64,000 nt of DNA from Zavarzinella sp. (GTDB lineage: Bacteria > Planctomycetota > Planctomycetia > Gemmatales > Gemmataceae): positions 868,001-932,000 of the forward strand of contig JAWKTI010000002.1 in assembly GCA_041399155.1 (NCBI GenBank), given 5' to 3'. A model generated the notes under the pieces. It was not told where the DNA came from. It worked only from the letters and a program-made list of their open reading frames with translations, and did not search any database. A program made the position numbers and the translations under genes. This document shows positions 9,082 to 16,684 of the stretch, one piece after another. Within the stretch, counting starts at the first letter, position 1, and the number at the start of each line of letters is the position of its first letter.

Positions 9082-10412
9082 TGACTCAACGTGAAAAAAC
9101 CCTCTCGATCATTCTGTTGGGTGCAATGCTTTTCTTCGTGGGCGGGGCACTGGGATATTTTGTGGTCCTGTCACCCATCATGGAAAGCAAAGCACAGATC
9201 AAAAAGCTGAATTCGGATATTGAAGACAAAGAGCTGGCACAGGAAAAGATCTACGCACAGCAGCGACAAATGAAGGCACTGACAGAACAATCGCTGCCAA
9301 ACGATGTTCCCAAGTTTCGTGGGATTTACAGTGAGTTTCTTGCACGGCTTTTCCGGCAGGCAAACTTCGAAACGGGTACCGTGCGGATTATCAGCAAAGA
9401 TCCTGATGAAAAATCGGCCCCAAAGATACCCACGACGAAAAAATATGCCTACACCCGCCTTATTTATGAAGTGGCTGCACAGGGTGATCTCTACCACCTG
9501 GTGGATTTTATGCAGATGTTTTACGGTCAGCCGGTGCTGCACAACATCACCAAACTGACAGTATCCCGTCCATCGGAAGCAAAGCTGCAGTCATCACGTG
9601 AGTTGACCATTAGCATGACGGTGGAAGCACTGGTGATGGATGGTGCCCCCAATCGGCCAACACTGTTTCCATTACCGTCCGCGCCTGCATTACTGGCTGG
9701 TGGTGGGGTGGCGAATGTGGGAATCACCAGTCATTCTGTGACATCTGTCGGCCCAGGTGCCCCGCAACCAATTCAGACGATTCTGGCCTCGCCTTCCCGC
9801 CCCTATCTGGCAGTGGCTGGTGCCAACCCGTTTTATGGTCCCCCGCCAAAACCAGAGCCACCTAAACCGGAAGAAAAGAAAACCACACCGCCTCCGCCAC
9901 CACCGGAACCATCTCCGGATGAAACACCTTACGTCTATATCACCAGTATCATTGGTGATGATGCGGGGCTGACAATCGCTTCACTGTGGGATCGGGCGAA
10001 CAACTACCACTATTCGGTAGTGAAAGAACCAAGCGGAAATATCTATGTGGAAAGCTACTTTATGTTTGAAGGTAGTCGAAGTACTCTTCACAAGACCAGC
10101 CGCGAAATCGTCGTGGGAAGCACCAAAGGGCTGAACATGCGTCGTTTCCGGGTCTGGCAGGTCAATGACGATTCTTTGTTGCTGGAAGAAATTGAACAGA
10201 TTCCTGCGGATGTAAAAGAATTGCCAAAACTTCCCGCACAATCATTTGTTGCGGGTGGGCTTGCTCAGGCAAATATCCCCACAGGTCGCGTGGGTTTGAT
10301 GACGCTGGATGAGCCGCTCAGCAACCTGAAAAAGGTCTGGAGTATGGACATTCCTGAAATGATCTACCCACGGTCCAGCGCCCTGCCACCGCTGAAGTCC
10401 AGTGGTCGCTGA
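9081..10412 (+). CDS. GspM/PilO-like assembly protein with C-terminal extension
   Basis: The 443-residue product starts with a membrane anchor (LSIILLGAMLFFVGGALGYF), then a heptad-rich coiled coil (AQIKKLNSDIEDKELAQEK) and a ferredoxin-like PilO/GspM domain up to about residue 190. A proline-rich linker with PPPPPP runs near residues 255-285. A C-terminal beta-rich domain of about 130 residues follows, which normal GspM proteins lack. The last section might be a PilP-like or GspC-like module fused to the PilO-like part; that is inference. It is coupled to the upstream gene by a one-base overlap. Confidence 0.7.
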   Translation: MTQREKTLSIILLGAMLFFVGGALGYFVVLSPIMESKAQIKKLNSDIEDKELAQEKIYAQQRQMKALTEQSLPNDVPKFRGIYSEFLARLFRQANFETGTVRIISKDPDEKSAPKIPTTKKYAYTRLIYEVAAQGDLYHLVDFMQMFYGQPVLHNITKLTVSRPSEAKLQSSRELTISMTVEALVMDGAPNRPTLFPLPSAPALLAGGGVANVGITSHSVTSVGPGAPQPIQTILASPSRPYLAVAGANPFYGPPPKPEPPKPEEKKTTPPPPPPEPSPDETPYVYITSIIGDDAGLTIASLWDRANNYHYSVVKEPSGNIYVESYFMFEGSRSTLHKTSREIVVGSTKGLNMRRFRVWQVNDDSLLLEEIEQIPADVKELPKLPAQSFVAGGLAQANIPTGRVGLMTLDEPLSNLKKVWSMDIPEMIYPRSSALPPLKSSGR

Positions 10413-10493
10413 GCAGTCAGTTGAAAAAAAGATTGCTTTCAAGCCCCAGTTTCACACAATATGCTTTTCATCAGAACCTTCTAGAGAATAGCG

Positions 10494-10913
10494 ATGCCGA
10501 TCAAGTTTCGTTGTGTTTATTGCGACAAACTTTTAGGAATTGCCACCAGAAAAGCGGGTACCACTGTTGATTGTCCGCAGTGTTCCAATGCTTTAATCGT
10601 CCCCACGCCACTACCAGACTCAGTGGATAAAGATGATGAGACGGTAAAAAAACTCTTTGAAGACGATATCGATGAACTGTTGCAGGAAGACCCCAGTGAA
10701 GAAACCCCCTCGTTACAGGCAGGTGGGCCGAAAACAACAAAGCCTGCGGTGGCACCTCAACCCGCACCGATTACAGCACCGTTGCCAGTGAAGGAATCTG
10801 GTGAGGATTTAACCATCAGCAAAAGTCTGGCCATTGTGATGATGGTACTGTTTGCGTTGTTGCTGTTAGGTGCCTTTATCAGTGGCTTCTTTTTTGCCCG
10901 CTCGGGTACGTAG
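10494..10913 (+). CDS. zinc-ribbon protein with C-terminal membrane helix
   Basis: A 139-residue protein. Two cysteine pairs (CVYC at residues 7-10 and CPQC at 27-30) form a zinc-ribbon-like motif common at the start of planctomycete membrane proteins. An acidic, Pro-rich linker follows, then a single membrane helix near the C-terminus (about 112-135, LAIVMMVLFALLLLGAFISG) and a very short tail. The zinc ribbon is predicted to be cytoplasmic. It follows the pseudopilin operon by 81 bases in the same direction and may be co-transcribed. Function unknown. Confidence 0.75.
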   Translation: MPIKFRCVYCDKLLGIATRKAGTTVDCPQCSNALIVPTPLPDSVDKDDETVKKLFEDDIDELLQEDPSEETPSLQAGGPKTTKPAVAPQPAPITAPLPVKESGEDLTISKSLAIVMMVLFALLLLGAFISGFFFARSGT

Positions 10914-11373
10914 AGCAGGGTTCAATATTTTGAGTTCATTTTGATTGAATTACTATCGGCGACAAATATTTAATGCTGTTGATAGCTACAGGAAATTCAT
11001 GAATCAGGCTGACGTGATTATTAATTGAATTTGGCCCTGAAGGGGCCATTCTGTCAGCCCAGGGTGAGCGAAGCGAGCACTGGGTATGTCGTACAAAAAT
11101 CATCGGCCCTGAAGGGGCCGTTCAAGTGTGAAATGATGAACTAAAGCATTTTGATGTTGAAAACAGATCCATTTTGAACGGCCCCTTCAGGGCCGCAGGT
11201 ATGGTAATTTCTTTTCCCAGGGCTCGCTTCGCTCACCCTGGGCTGACCCTTCAGGGCCAAAAACTATATTCGTTAAACAGCCTGGATCACAATTAGTCGA
11301 AACCAGCTCTAATTTTCAATAAACCAGTTTTCGAGAGGTGGCACCAGCTTCCAATTGAGCTGTTACCTGTCAA
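10914..11373. other. intergenic region carrying a REP-like inverted repeat
   Basis: About 460 bases without a gene between the zinc-ribbon gene (plus) and the sulfatase gene (minus), so both flanking genes end here. Most of it is the inverted repeat at 11031-11260. It may act as a bidirectional transcription barrier. Confidence 0.6.
11031..11260. repeat. large imperfect inverted repeat of REP-like hairpin units
   Basis: Each arm contains the unit GGCCCTGAAGGGGCC, itself a small hairpin, and a second unit GTGAGCGAAGCGAGC with flanking CCCAG/CTGGG. The outer left unit is at 11033-11047, the inner left unit at 11105-11119, the inner right unit (inverted) at 11180-11194, and a decayed outer right unit around 11246-11258. 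The GAGCGAAGCGAGC unit occurs at about 11065-11080 and, inverted, at about 11220-11235. The two arms of about 90 bases can fold over a centre of about 50 bases. No gene is present. It looks like an interspersed repetitive extragenic element. Confidence 0.75.
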
Positions 11374-12981
11374 TCATTTCTTCTTCGGTGGGTTCTTTTT
11401 CTTCTGTGCTGGCAGATCAGAAAATGGTGGCTTGTCAAACGCATCCTGTAATCGCGGATCGCTGTTTACTTTCAAGATTTCATCGAGCTGAGCAGCCAGT
11501 TTCGCTTTTGCTGCCTGATGTGCTGGATCACTAGCCACATTTTTGATCTGGTGCGGGTCTGTTTTCAGGTCGAATAACTCTTCTAATGGTCTTTTGGCAA
11601 ACGCATAATCAAAATGCCATTTCCATTCCGGCTTGTTGCCGTTCAGCACCAGCCAGGCTTTGGCGGGGCTGGCATCCATATCGGCGTAGGCACGATAGGT
11701 ATCGTTTTCCAACTGATCCCATGAGGGTGGGAGGTCTCCCTTTGCAGCCACCCCCATTGGCCAGCGATCTGGCTTGAAATTACGGATATACAGATAATCG
11801 GCGGTGCGAATCGCTCGCTGGGGATAGGGCATGTTATCATCGCGAGTGAAGGCAACGTGCCGTTCACGACCTGTCAACATCCATGAACGGTCAGGATCGA
11901 CCTGCCCGGATTTCGTGGATTGCAGCACCGCCACAATACTTTTGCCGTTGATATCTTTGAAAGCAGCAGTTTGCGACAATTCCAGAAAGGTGGGGCATAA
12001 ATCGATCAGCGAAACGAAATCATCGACCACCCGATTACCAGGGACCTTTGGTCCGGAAACCACAAGACTGACGGCAGTTCCGAAATCGTAGAGATTGCAT
12101 TTTCCGCCAGGAAAGCCAGGGGCACCGTGGTCTCCACTGATCACAATGATTGTGTTTTCCAGTTCGCCACGACGCTTCAATTCTTCGATATGCACGCCGA
12201 TTCCTGCATCCCAAGCCTGGATTTCACCCAGATAGTCCGCAAAATCTTCCCGGATTTCGGGCACATCTGGCAGAAAAGGCGGGAGTTTGCCTTTCAATGC
12301 TTCTGGATCGATCTTCCAGAGGGCCTTGCCGGAGCCTTTCACCCATTTTCGGTGCACGTTAGTGGGGCCAAACCAGTAGAAAAACGGTTTTTTCTCTTCG
12401 CGAGCATCCAGAAACGATTTGAAGTTCCCACCCACTTCCTGATAAAGTTCCTGCTTTGCCTGCTCCAGGGGAGTGCCACCTGCCACCATTTTGGTCACAT
12501 TTTGTGAGAAAGTATTAAAACGCCCACCCGATTTCTGATAGGCAAAGCGATTCCCACCGAACGGTGCATCTGCGGGAGTGCCTGGGCTCCACACTTTGTA
12601 CGATTTGCCAATATGGTAGCCGTTTTGTTGTATTGGCAGGGGGAATGACGGCAGACCTTCATCCCACACCGCCCCCTGTAGAATGGCAGCAGTGTTGGTG
12701 CGGAAAAAGTAGCGGCCAGTCAGCAGCGAACTACGACATGGCGTGCAGGACGGTGCGTTCACATACGCATTGGTGAACAGCACTCCCTGTTTTGCAATGG
12801 CATCAATGTTCGGCGTGCGGATAACTGAGTTGGGTCCCGGTTTTGCTTCCGTTTTCGCATAACAACTGGCGTATTTCCCCCAGTCATCTGCAAAGCAGAA
12901 GAGAATATTTGGCCGTTCCGCCCCAGCGACAGGTGGCAGGCAGCCCAGTACGAACAGCCAGATCCAGAGAGGTTTTTTCAT
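11374..12981 (-). CDS. secreted arylsulfatase-type sulfatase
   Basis: The 535-residue protein has a signal peptide (MKKPLWIWLFVLGCLPPVAG, cut after GA) and the start of the sulfatase fold at RPNILFCFADDWG, where the Asp pair binds calcium. The active-site motif is C79-T-P-C-R83 followed by SSLLTGR, matching C-x-P-x-R, so the cysteine would be converted to formylglycine. A later SGDHGAPGFPGGK segment matches the alkaline phosphatase-superfamily metal site. The C-terminus ends in a Lys/Pro tail. It probably desulfates polysaccharides outside the cytoplasm, as planctomycete sulfatases generally do. No maturase gene is in the window. Confidence 0.88.
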   Translation of the reverse strand: MKKPLWIWLFVLGCLPPVAGAERPNILFCFADDWGKYASCYAKTEAKPGPNSVIRTPNIDAIAKQGVLFTNAYVNAPSCTPCRSSLLTGRYFFRTNTAAILQGAVWDEGLPSFPLPIQQNGYHIGKSYKVWSPGTPADAPFGGNRFAYQKSGGRFNTFSQNVTKMVAGGTPLEQAKQELYQEVGGNFKSFLDAREEKKPFFYWFGPTNVHRKWVKGSGKALWKIDPEALKGKLPPFLPDVPEIREDFADYLGEIQAWDAGIGVHIEELKRRGELENTIIVISGDHGAPGFPGGKCNLYDFGTAVSLVVSGPKVPGNRVVDDFVSLIDLCPTFLELSQTAAFKDINGKSIVAVLQSTKSGQVDPDRSWMLTGRERHVAFTRDDNMPYPQRAIRTADYLYIRNFKPDRWPMGVAAKGDLPPSWDQLENDTYRAYADMDASPAKAWLVLNGNKPEWKWHFDYAFAKRPLEELFDLKTDPHQIKNVASDPAHQAAKAKLAAQLDEILKVNSDPRLQDAFDKPPFSDLPAQKKKNPPKKK

Positions 12982-13009
12982 TTTATCTCGACCTTGTTTG
13001 TTTCAAACT

Positions 13010-13028
13010 TTCCCAAACGGTTTGGGAA
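13010..13028. promoter_or_regulatory. palindrome upstream of the sulfatase gene
   Basis: TTCCCAAA and TTTGGGAA form a perfect 8-base inverted repeat around a CGG centre, 29-47 bases before the sulfatase start on the minus strand. The position suits an operator for a dimeric regulator. It could also be a hairpin in the leader. No matching copy was noticed elsewhere in the window. Confidence 0.35.
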
Positions 13029-13249
13029 GACATGGACGCAGTTAGTGTAACAGATGTGAAAAGAAAAATGAACCGTTATAAGTAGTCATTTTGAAACGAA
13101 CGCGTTTTTATGTATGACCTCCAATTTCTCAGCACCAAAATTAGATCAGAAACCAAGCAATCTCCTATGGAAAGCACTATCAAGCGCCACAACGCAGGCC
13201 GCTTATAGTATAATTCGATTTGTATACGTACTGTTTACAGGATTTTGCG

Positions 13250-14083
13250 ATGTTCCCACACAAGTTCGTAACCGTCGCTTTTTTATCATTCTGTTTCACT
13301 TCTATTGGACAAGAAAAGAAAATTGAAAAAGCCCCATTCCTGATTTATGCCCCGAAAGCTCCCGGCGATTTCACTGAATTGCAACGGCTGACACACAATT
13401 CAGAATATCTGGAATATATCGTCGAACTGAATGCAACCAGTGTCGTTTCTAACCAGCATTTTATCGATACGAAAAAGCTGGACATGGAAGCGATTCACCG
13501 TGCGTTAGTAGACGCGCGGAACAACAGGCCTAATCGGATATTGAAGCAAAAAGTTCATTTTTCATTGAATTATTACAATCAAGAATTTGTTTCAGATGAT
13601 GTCAGATCGCTTCTAAGAAAGTCTATGATTGGTCTGGGAGTTGATGTGGGTTTTGAAAATTGCAGTTGTATCAGTTTCGTAACCCGAGATACGTCAGCAT
13701 GGAAAAAGCGAATTGCTTTTCACAAAGCGTACCAAACAGTTGGTCCAGAACAGGAAAAAGAACCAGGCATTGGCAATAAACATGTTACAGCATTTACAGT
13801 CTTAACAGAATACAGCAAGCAACTACATGATGGATCTGATTGCGTCGTAAAATTTAACGAACCGTTTGGGGAAGAATGGGATGGAACACTTAACGCGGAA
13901 CAGATCCAGGCTGTTGAAAAGGCAGTACGTTTAGCTGATGTGAAAACCAAGCAGTATATCACTTTCTGGATTGTATCTCGTTATGCAAGCAATAAAGCTC
14001 AACAGAATTTTAGTGACAATACAGTCCCTAGCTTACTTAAAAAACTTGGTTTCGCAAGTTCTGCGATCATAACCAGCCATTGA
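13250..14083 (+). CDS. hypothetical secreted protein
   Basis: From ATG 13250 the product is about 277 residues. The N-terminus MFPHKFVTVAFLSFCFTSIG is a plausible signal peptide; an ATG 30 bases upstream (13220) would spoil it. The mature part is mixed alpha/beta with no motif I recognise and five cysteines or fewer. A TATAAT at 13209-13214 lies about 36 bases upstream but lacks a good -35 box. The gene sits alone between the sulfatase and MEMO genes, both on the other strand. The gene is somewhat more AT-rich than its neighbours. Confidence 0.6.
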   Translation: MFPHKFVTVAFLSFCFTSIGQEKKIEKAPFLIYAPKAPGDFTELQRLTHNSEYLEYIVELNATSVVSNQHFIDTKKLDMEAIHRALVDARNNRPNRILKQKVHFSLNYYNQEFVSDDVRSLLRKSMIGLGVDVGFENCSCISFVTRDTSAWKKRIAFHKAYQTVGPEQEKEPGIGNKHVTAFTVLTEYSKQLHDGSDCVVKFNEPFGEEWDGTLNAEQIQAVEKAVRLADVKTKQYITFWIVSRYASNKAQQNFSDNTVPSLLKKLGFASSAIITSH

Positions 14084-14122
14084 ACCATTACTCTGATTGA
14101 TTGGTGTGCTTGAATCAGTTTC

Positions 14123-15337
14123 TTAAGTAAATGCGGCGCTGGCAAAACTAACGCTTTCAAACCCATCAGCATGCACGAAGCGGTGGTAATTCAGAATCTT
14201 ACCGGTGCGGGCTCTGGCGGCTTCCAATGCCACGTATGTGGGGGGTAGTCCGCAAATTCTTCGACAATCTTCTTCTTCCGCAATCACTCGAAAGTAACCA
14301 TCGGTGTCAGCCACTTCCAGCCGATGCAGTAATTTTTCATCCTGCGTTCGACTGTGCAGCAACTGCTCGTCAGAAACCAAGTCCGGGTCATCAAACTTCG
14401 GTCCGATGTGGGCAAGATCCCCACTGATCAGGTAAACTACGTTACCACCAGCTTCCTGTTCTGCTTGTCGCAATGCCTGAATCATTCGGAAAACATCGTC
14501 CTGGTCGCGTGGGGTGGCTTTTCGCTCAACACAATCGAAAAACGATCCCACCAGTAGTGGGACAATCCGAATCGGTTTTCGCAACTGATACAGGTACTGT
14601 AACATCACCACTTCGAGCTCGATGGAATGTTCTGGCACGTGGGCAAACGGATCATCAAACAGGCCATCCCCAAAATGTTCGACGATCGAATTAATGTACT
14701 GCTGATCGGCAGGCACCGTGCCAAACGGGGTGATAAAGTTCTGCCTCGATAATGTGAATCGGTGGGATGAATAGTGGGATGTTGCCACGATTACAAAAAT
14801 ATCGGCTGTGGTGCGTTCCACCAATTCCTTAAACCCATGTCCGTAAGTGGTACCACCACGCTGATAGTCCATGTGGGGCACCAGCACTGCACGCACCGCA
14901 CCTTCCTCGTCGACTCTGCAGCCCGATTCGGCTGGTAAGCCTGGCCCATGGCTGCCACCAAAGAGTTTTTTCAGCTGTTTTGCGGCTTTATCGGGGTCTG
15001 CATCGTAAACGCCCAGGCACGCAGGTGGGCGGTCTGCCTGAGTAATGCGATTTCTCAGTGCGGGAGTGTCTAAAAATGTTGCCTGTTCGAGTCCAACTAA
15101 AATATTCTGAATGGTTTCTAATGGTACTTCCTGGCCTTCAAATAATTTGGAGGCTTCCGCACGAATCTGGTTGATATTTTTCTTGCCATCGATCAGACGA
15201 ACAATATCGAACGCTGCACGAGATAGCTGCATCGCAGAACCGATGCGAAAATCGTCCAGAAGCACCACTTTGCCTGGCTCATCTGCCAAAACGGGCCGCA
15301 AACCAGGCCGAAGTACCGGAATAGAATCCAACAGCAT
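14123..15337 (-). CDS. MEMO-family protein (AmmeMemoRadiSam system protein B-like) with PqqD-like N-terminus
   Basis: The 404-residue protein has two parts. Residues 1 to about 95 resemble a PqqD-like peptide-binding domain (PVLADEPGKVVLLDDFRIG, a helix and LIDGKKNINQI). From about residue 130 it matches the MEMO1 family: VLVPHMDYQRGG, IVATSHYSSHRFTLS, HVPEHSIELEVVMLQYL and VPLLVGSF, and later VYLISGDLAHIGPKF. These carry the His and Cys/Ser positions of the family, related to extradiol dioxygenases. MEMO-family proteins often occur with AMMECR1 and radical SAM partners, but neither is adjacent here. Substrate unknown. Confidence 0.8.
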   Translation of the reverse strand: MLLDSIPVLRPGLRPVLADEPGKVVLLDDFRIGSAMQLSRAAFDIVRLIDGKKNINQIRAEASKLFEGQEVPLETIQNILVGLEQATFLDTPALRNRITQADRPPACLGVYDADPDKAAKQLKKLFGGSHGPGLPAESGCRVDEEGAVRAVLVPHMDYQRGGTTYGHGFKELVERTTADIFVIVATSHYSSHRFTLSRQNFITPFGTVPADQQYINSIVEHFGDGLFDDPFAHVPEHSIELEVVMLQYLYQLRKPIRIVPLLVGSFFDCVERKATPRDQDDVFRMIQALRQAEQEAGGNVVYLISGDLAHIGPKFDDPDLVSDEQLLHSRTQDEKLLHRLEVADTDGYFRVIAEEEDCRRICGLPPTYVALEAARARTGKILNYHRFVHADGFESVSFASAAFT

Positions 15338-15459
15338 TGCTCACCATCCGTGACAATTATTAACACCGTGCTATATAACCGCAATAGCATCGAGCCGAGT
15401 GTGGGACGCAACGGGAGAAGTCACGTGGGCATTTGCAATTAAAAATTTTCCAACAAAGG

Positions 15460-16344
15460 TCAAACACCCATGACATTGTAGCCACAATCGACAAAAAGCG
15501 TATGCCCGGTCACGGCGCTGGCCAAATCGCTGCACAGAAAGAGCGTGGCATTTGCCACTTCGTCTGGTGCAATCGCGCGTGGCAATGGGGATCGAGCTGC
15601 AGCGTAGGTAATCGAATCGTTGAAATCGGAGCGAATCGATCGTGCTGCACGCGAAGCGTATGGACCTGCAGAAATCAGGTTCACACGAATATTTCGTTTG
15701 CCCAGGTTGCTTGCCAGTTGGGCAGCATCAATCTGCAGGGCAGCTTTCGCAGTGCTCATTCCACCACCATAATAGGGCACGACGCGAGTGCCACCTAGGT
15801 AAGTCAGGCCGACAGCACAGCCACCCCCGGGTCGATTTTCCATATGAGGTGCAGCTGCACGCAGCATCGAAGTGAGGGAGTAGGCACTAATCCCAAGTGC
15901 TTCAAAATATGCCGAGCGGCTTGTTTCGACCATCGGCTTCATAATTTCACGGCTGAAGGCGATGGAATGAATCACGATATCGATGCCACCAAAATCTGCG
16001 GCACAGGCATCAACCACTTCTTTGATGGCATAGAAGGGGAACTTGTTATAACGTTTGTCGTTGCGGGTGGCTTCATCTACATCGTCCATCGTGTCGAACT
16101 TGGCATCGCACGCATAAACCTTTTCCGCTTTCAATTCCCCACCGGTATAAGGCAGTATGCGGGATTCCGCATCCATTTCCCGTGTCAGGAAGCTTTCTAC
16201 AATCCCCACCACGCGAGGGTGGCAGGCAAGTGCAATGCGTGCACCGGCAGCCTGCAAGGTTTTTGAAATATACCAGGCGAAACTGTCGTTATCACCCACA
16301 CCAAAGATGAGGGCAACCTTGCCACTCAAATCAATCGGTACCAT
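15460..16344 (-). CDS. fabI: enoyl-[acyl-carrier-protein] reductase FabI, plant/chlamydial type
   Basis: The 294-residue short-chain dehydrogenase-fold protein reduces trans-2-enoyl-ACP with NAD(P)H, the last step of each fatty acid elongation cycle. It opens with the nucleotide-binding region GKVALIFGVGDNDSFAW. The catalytic stretch reads LTYLGGTRVVPYYGGGMSTAK, in which Tyr and Lys are seven residues apart as in plant and apicomplexan enzymes; E. coli FabI has six. An insert with ACDAKFDTMDDVDEATRNDKRY is also typical of the plant/chlamydial branch. SAGPYASRAARSI matches the substrate-loop region. It is a single gene, cytoplasmic. Confidence 0.85.
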   Translation of the reverse strand: MVPIDLSGKVALIFGVGDNDSFAWYISKTLQAAGARIALACHPRVVGIVESFLTREMDAESRILPYTGGELKAEKVYACDAKFDTMDDVDEATRNDKRYNKFPFYAIKEVVDACAADFGGIDIVIHSIAFSREIMKPMVETSRSAYFEALGISAYSLTSMLRAAAPHMENRPGGGCAVGLTYLGGTRVVPYYGGGMSTAKAALQIDAAQLASNLGKRNIRVNLISAGPYASRAARSIRSDFNDSITYAAARSPLPRAIAPDEVANATLFLCSDLASAVTGHTLFVDCGYNVMGV

Positions 16345-16684
16345 ATCTGTCTGGCTCCGTAATGCTTTATCGCAATTCTGTTTTCTAAAATACGTCCTAA
16401 CCCACTGTTTTAGGAACTAGTTGGAAAAAAGCATGTTTTGGGTGCTGTGGCAGGTTCCGATCAAATATGAAGTTCAAGTGATCGCATTTTGATCCTGGAT
16501 TCTGGCCTTTTTTCAGTTTGCCGCGAAGACTACCTGGGTGATGACCCAGCAAAACGAAAAACAGAAATAGAGCCAGAACAATTGATCGAAACCATCAGCA
16601 ATTTGTTTAGAAGGCTATTTAGAAATTGTTGGGCGAATATTCGATCAAGAAATGAAATCAACCGGGAAAAAACCGGAAATCACG
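16345..16684. other. intergenic region between fabI and dnaK
   Basis: About 340 bases between the fabI start and the dnaK stop, both genes on the minus strand. It should carry the fabI promoter and the dnaK terminator. A 4-base-pair hairpin around a T run (CCGG arms, near 16664-16678) is too weak to call. A short plus-strand open frame crosses it but continues antisense into dnaK. Confidence 0.45.

Noticed and set aside
16664..16678. Terminator after dnaK (CCGG hairpin around a T run)
   Set aside because: Only four base pairs and the T run lies in the loop instead of after the stem.
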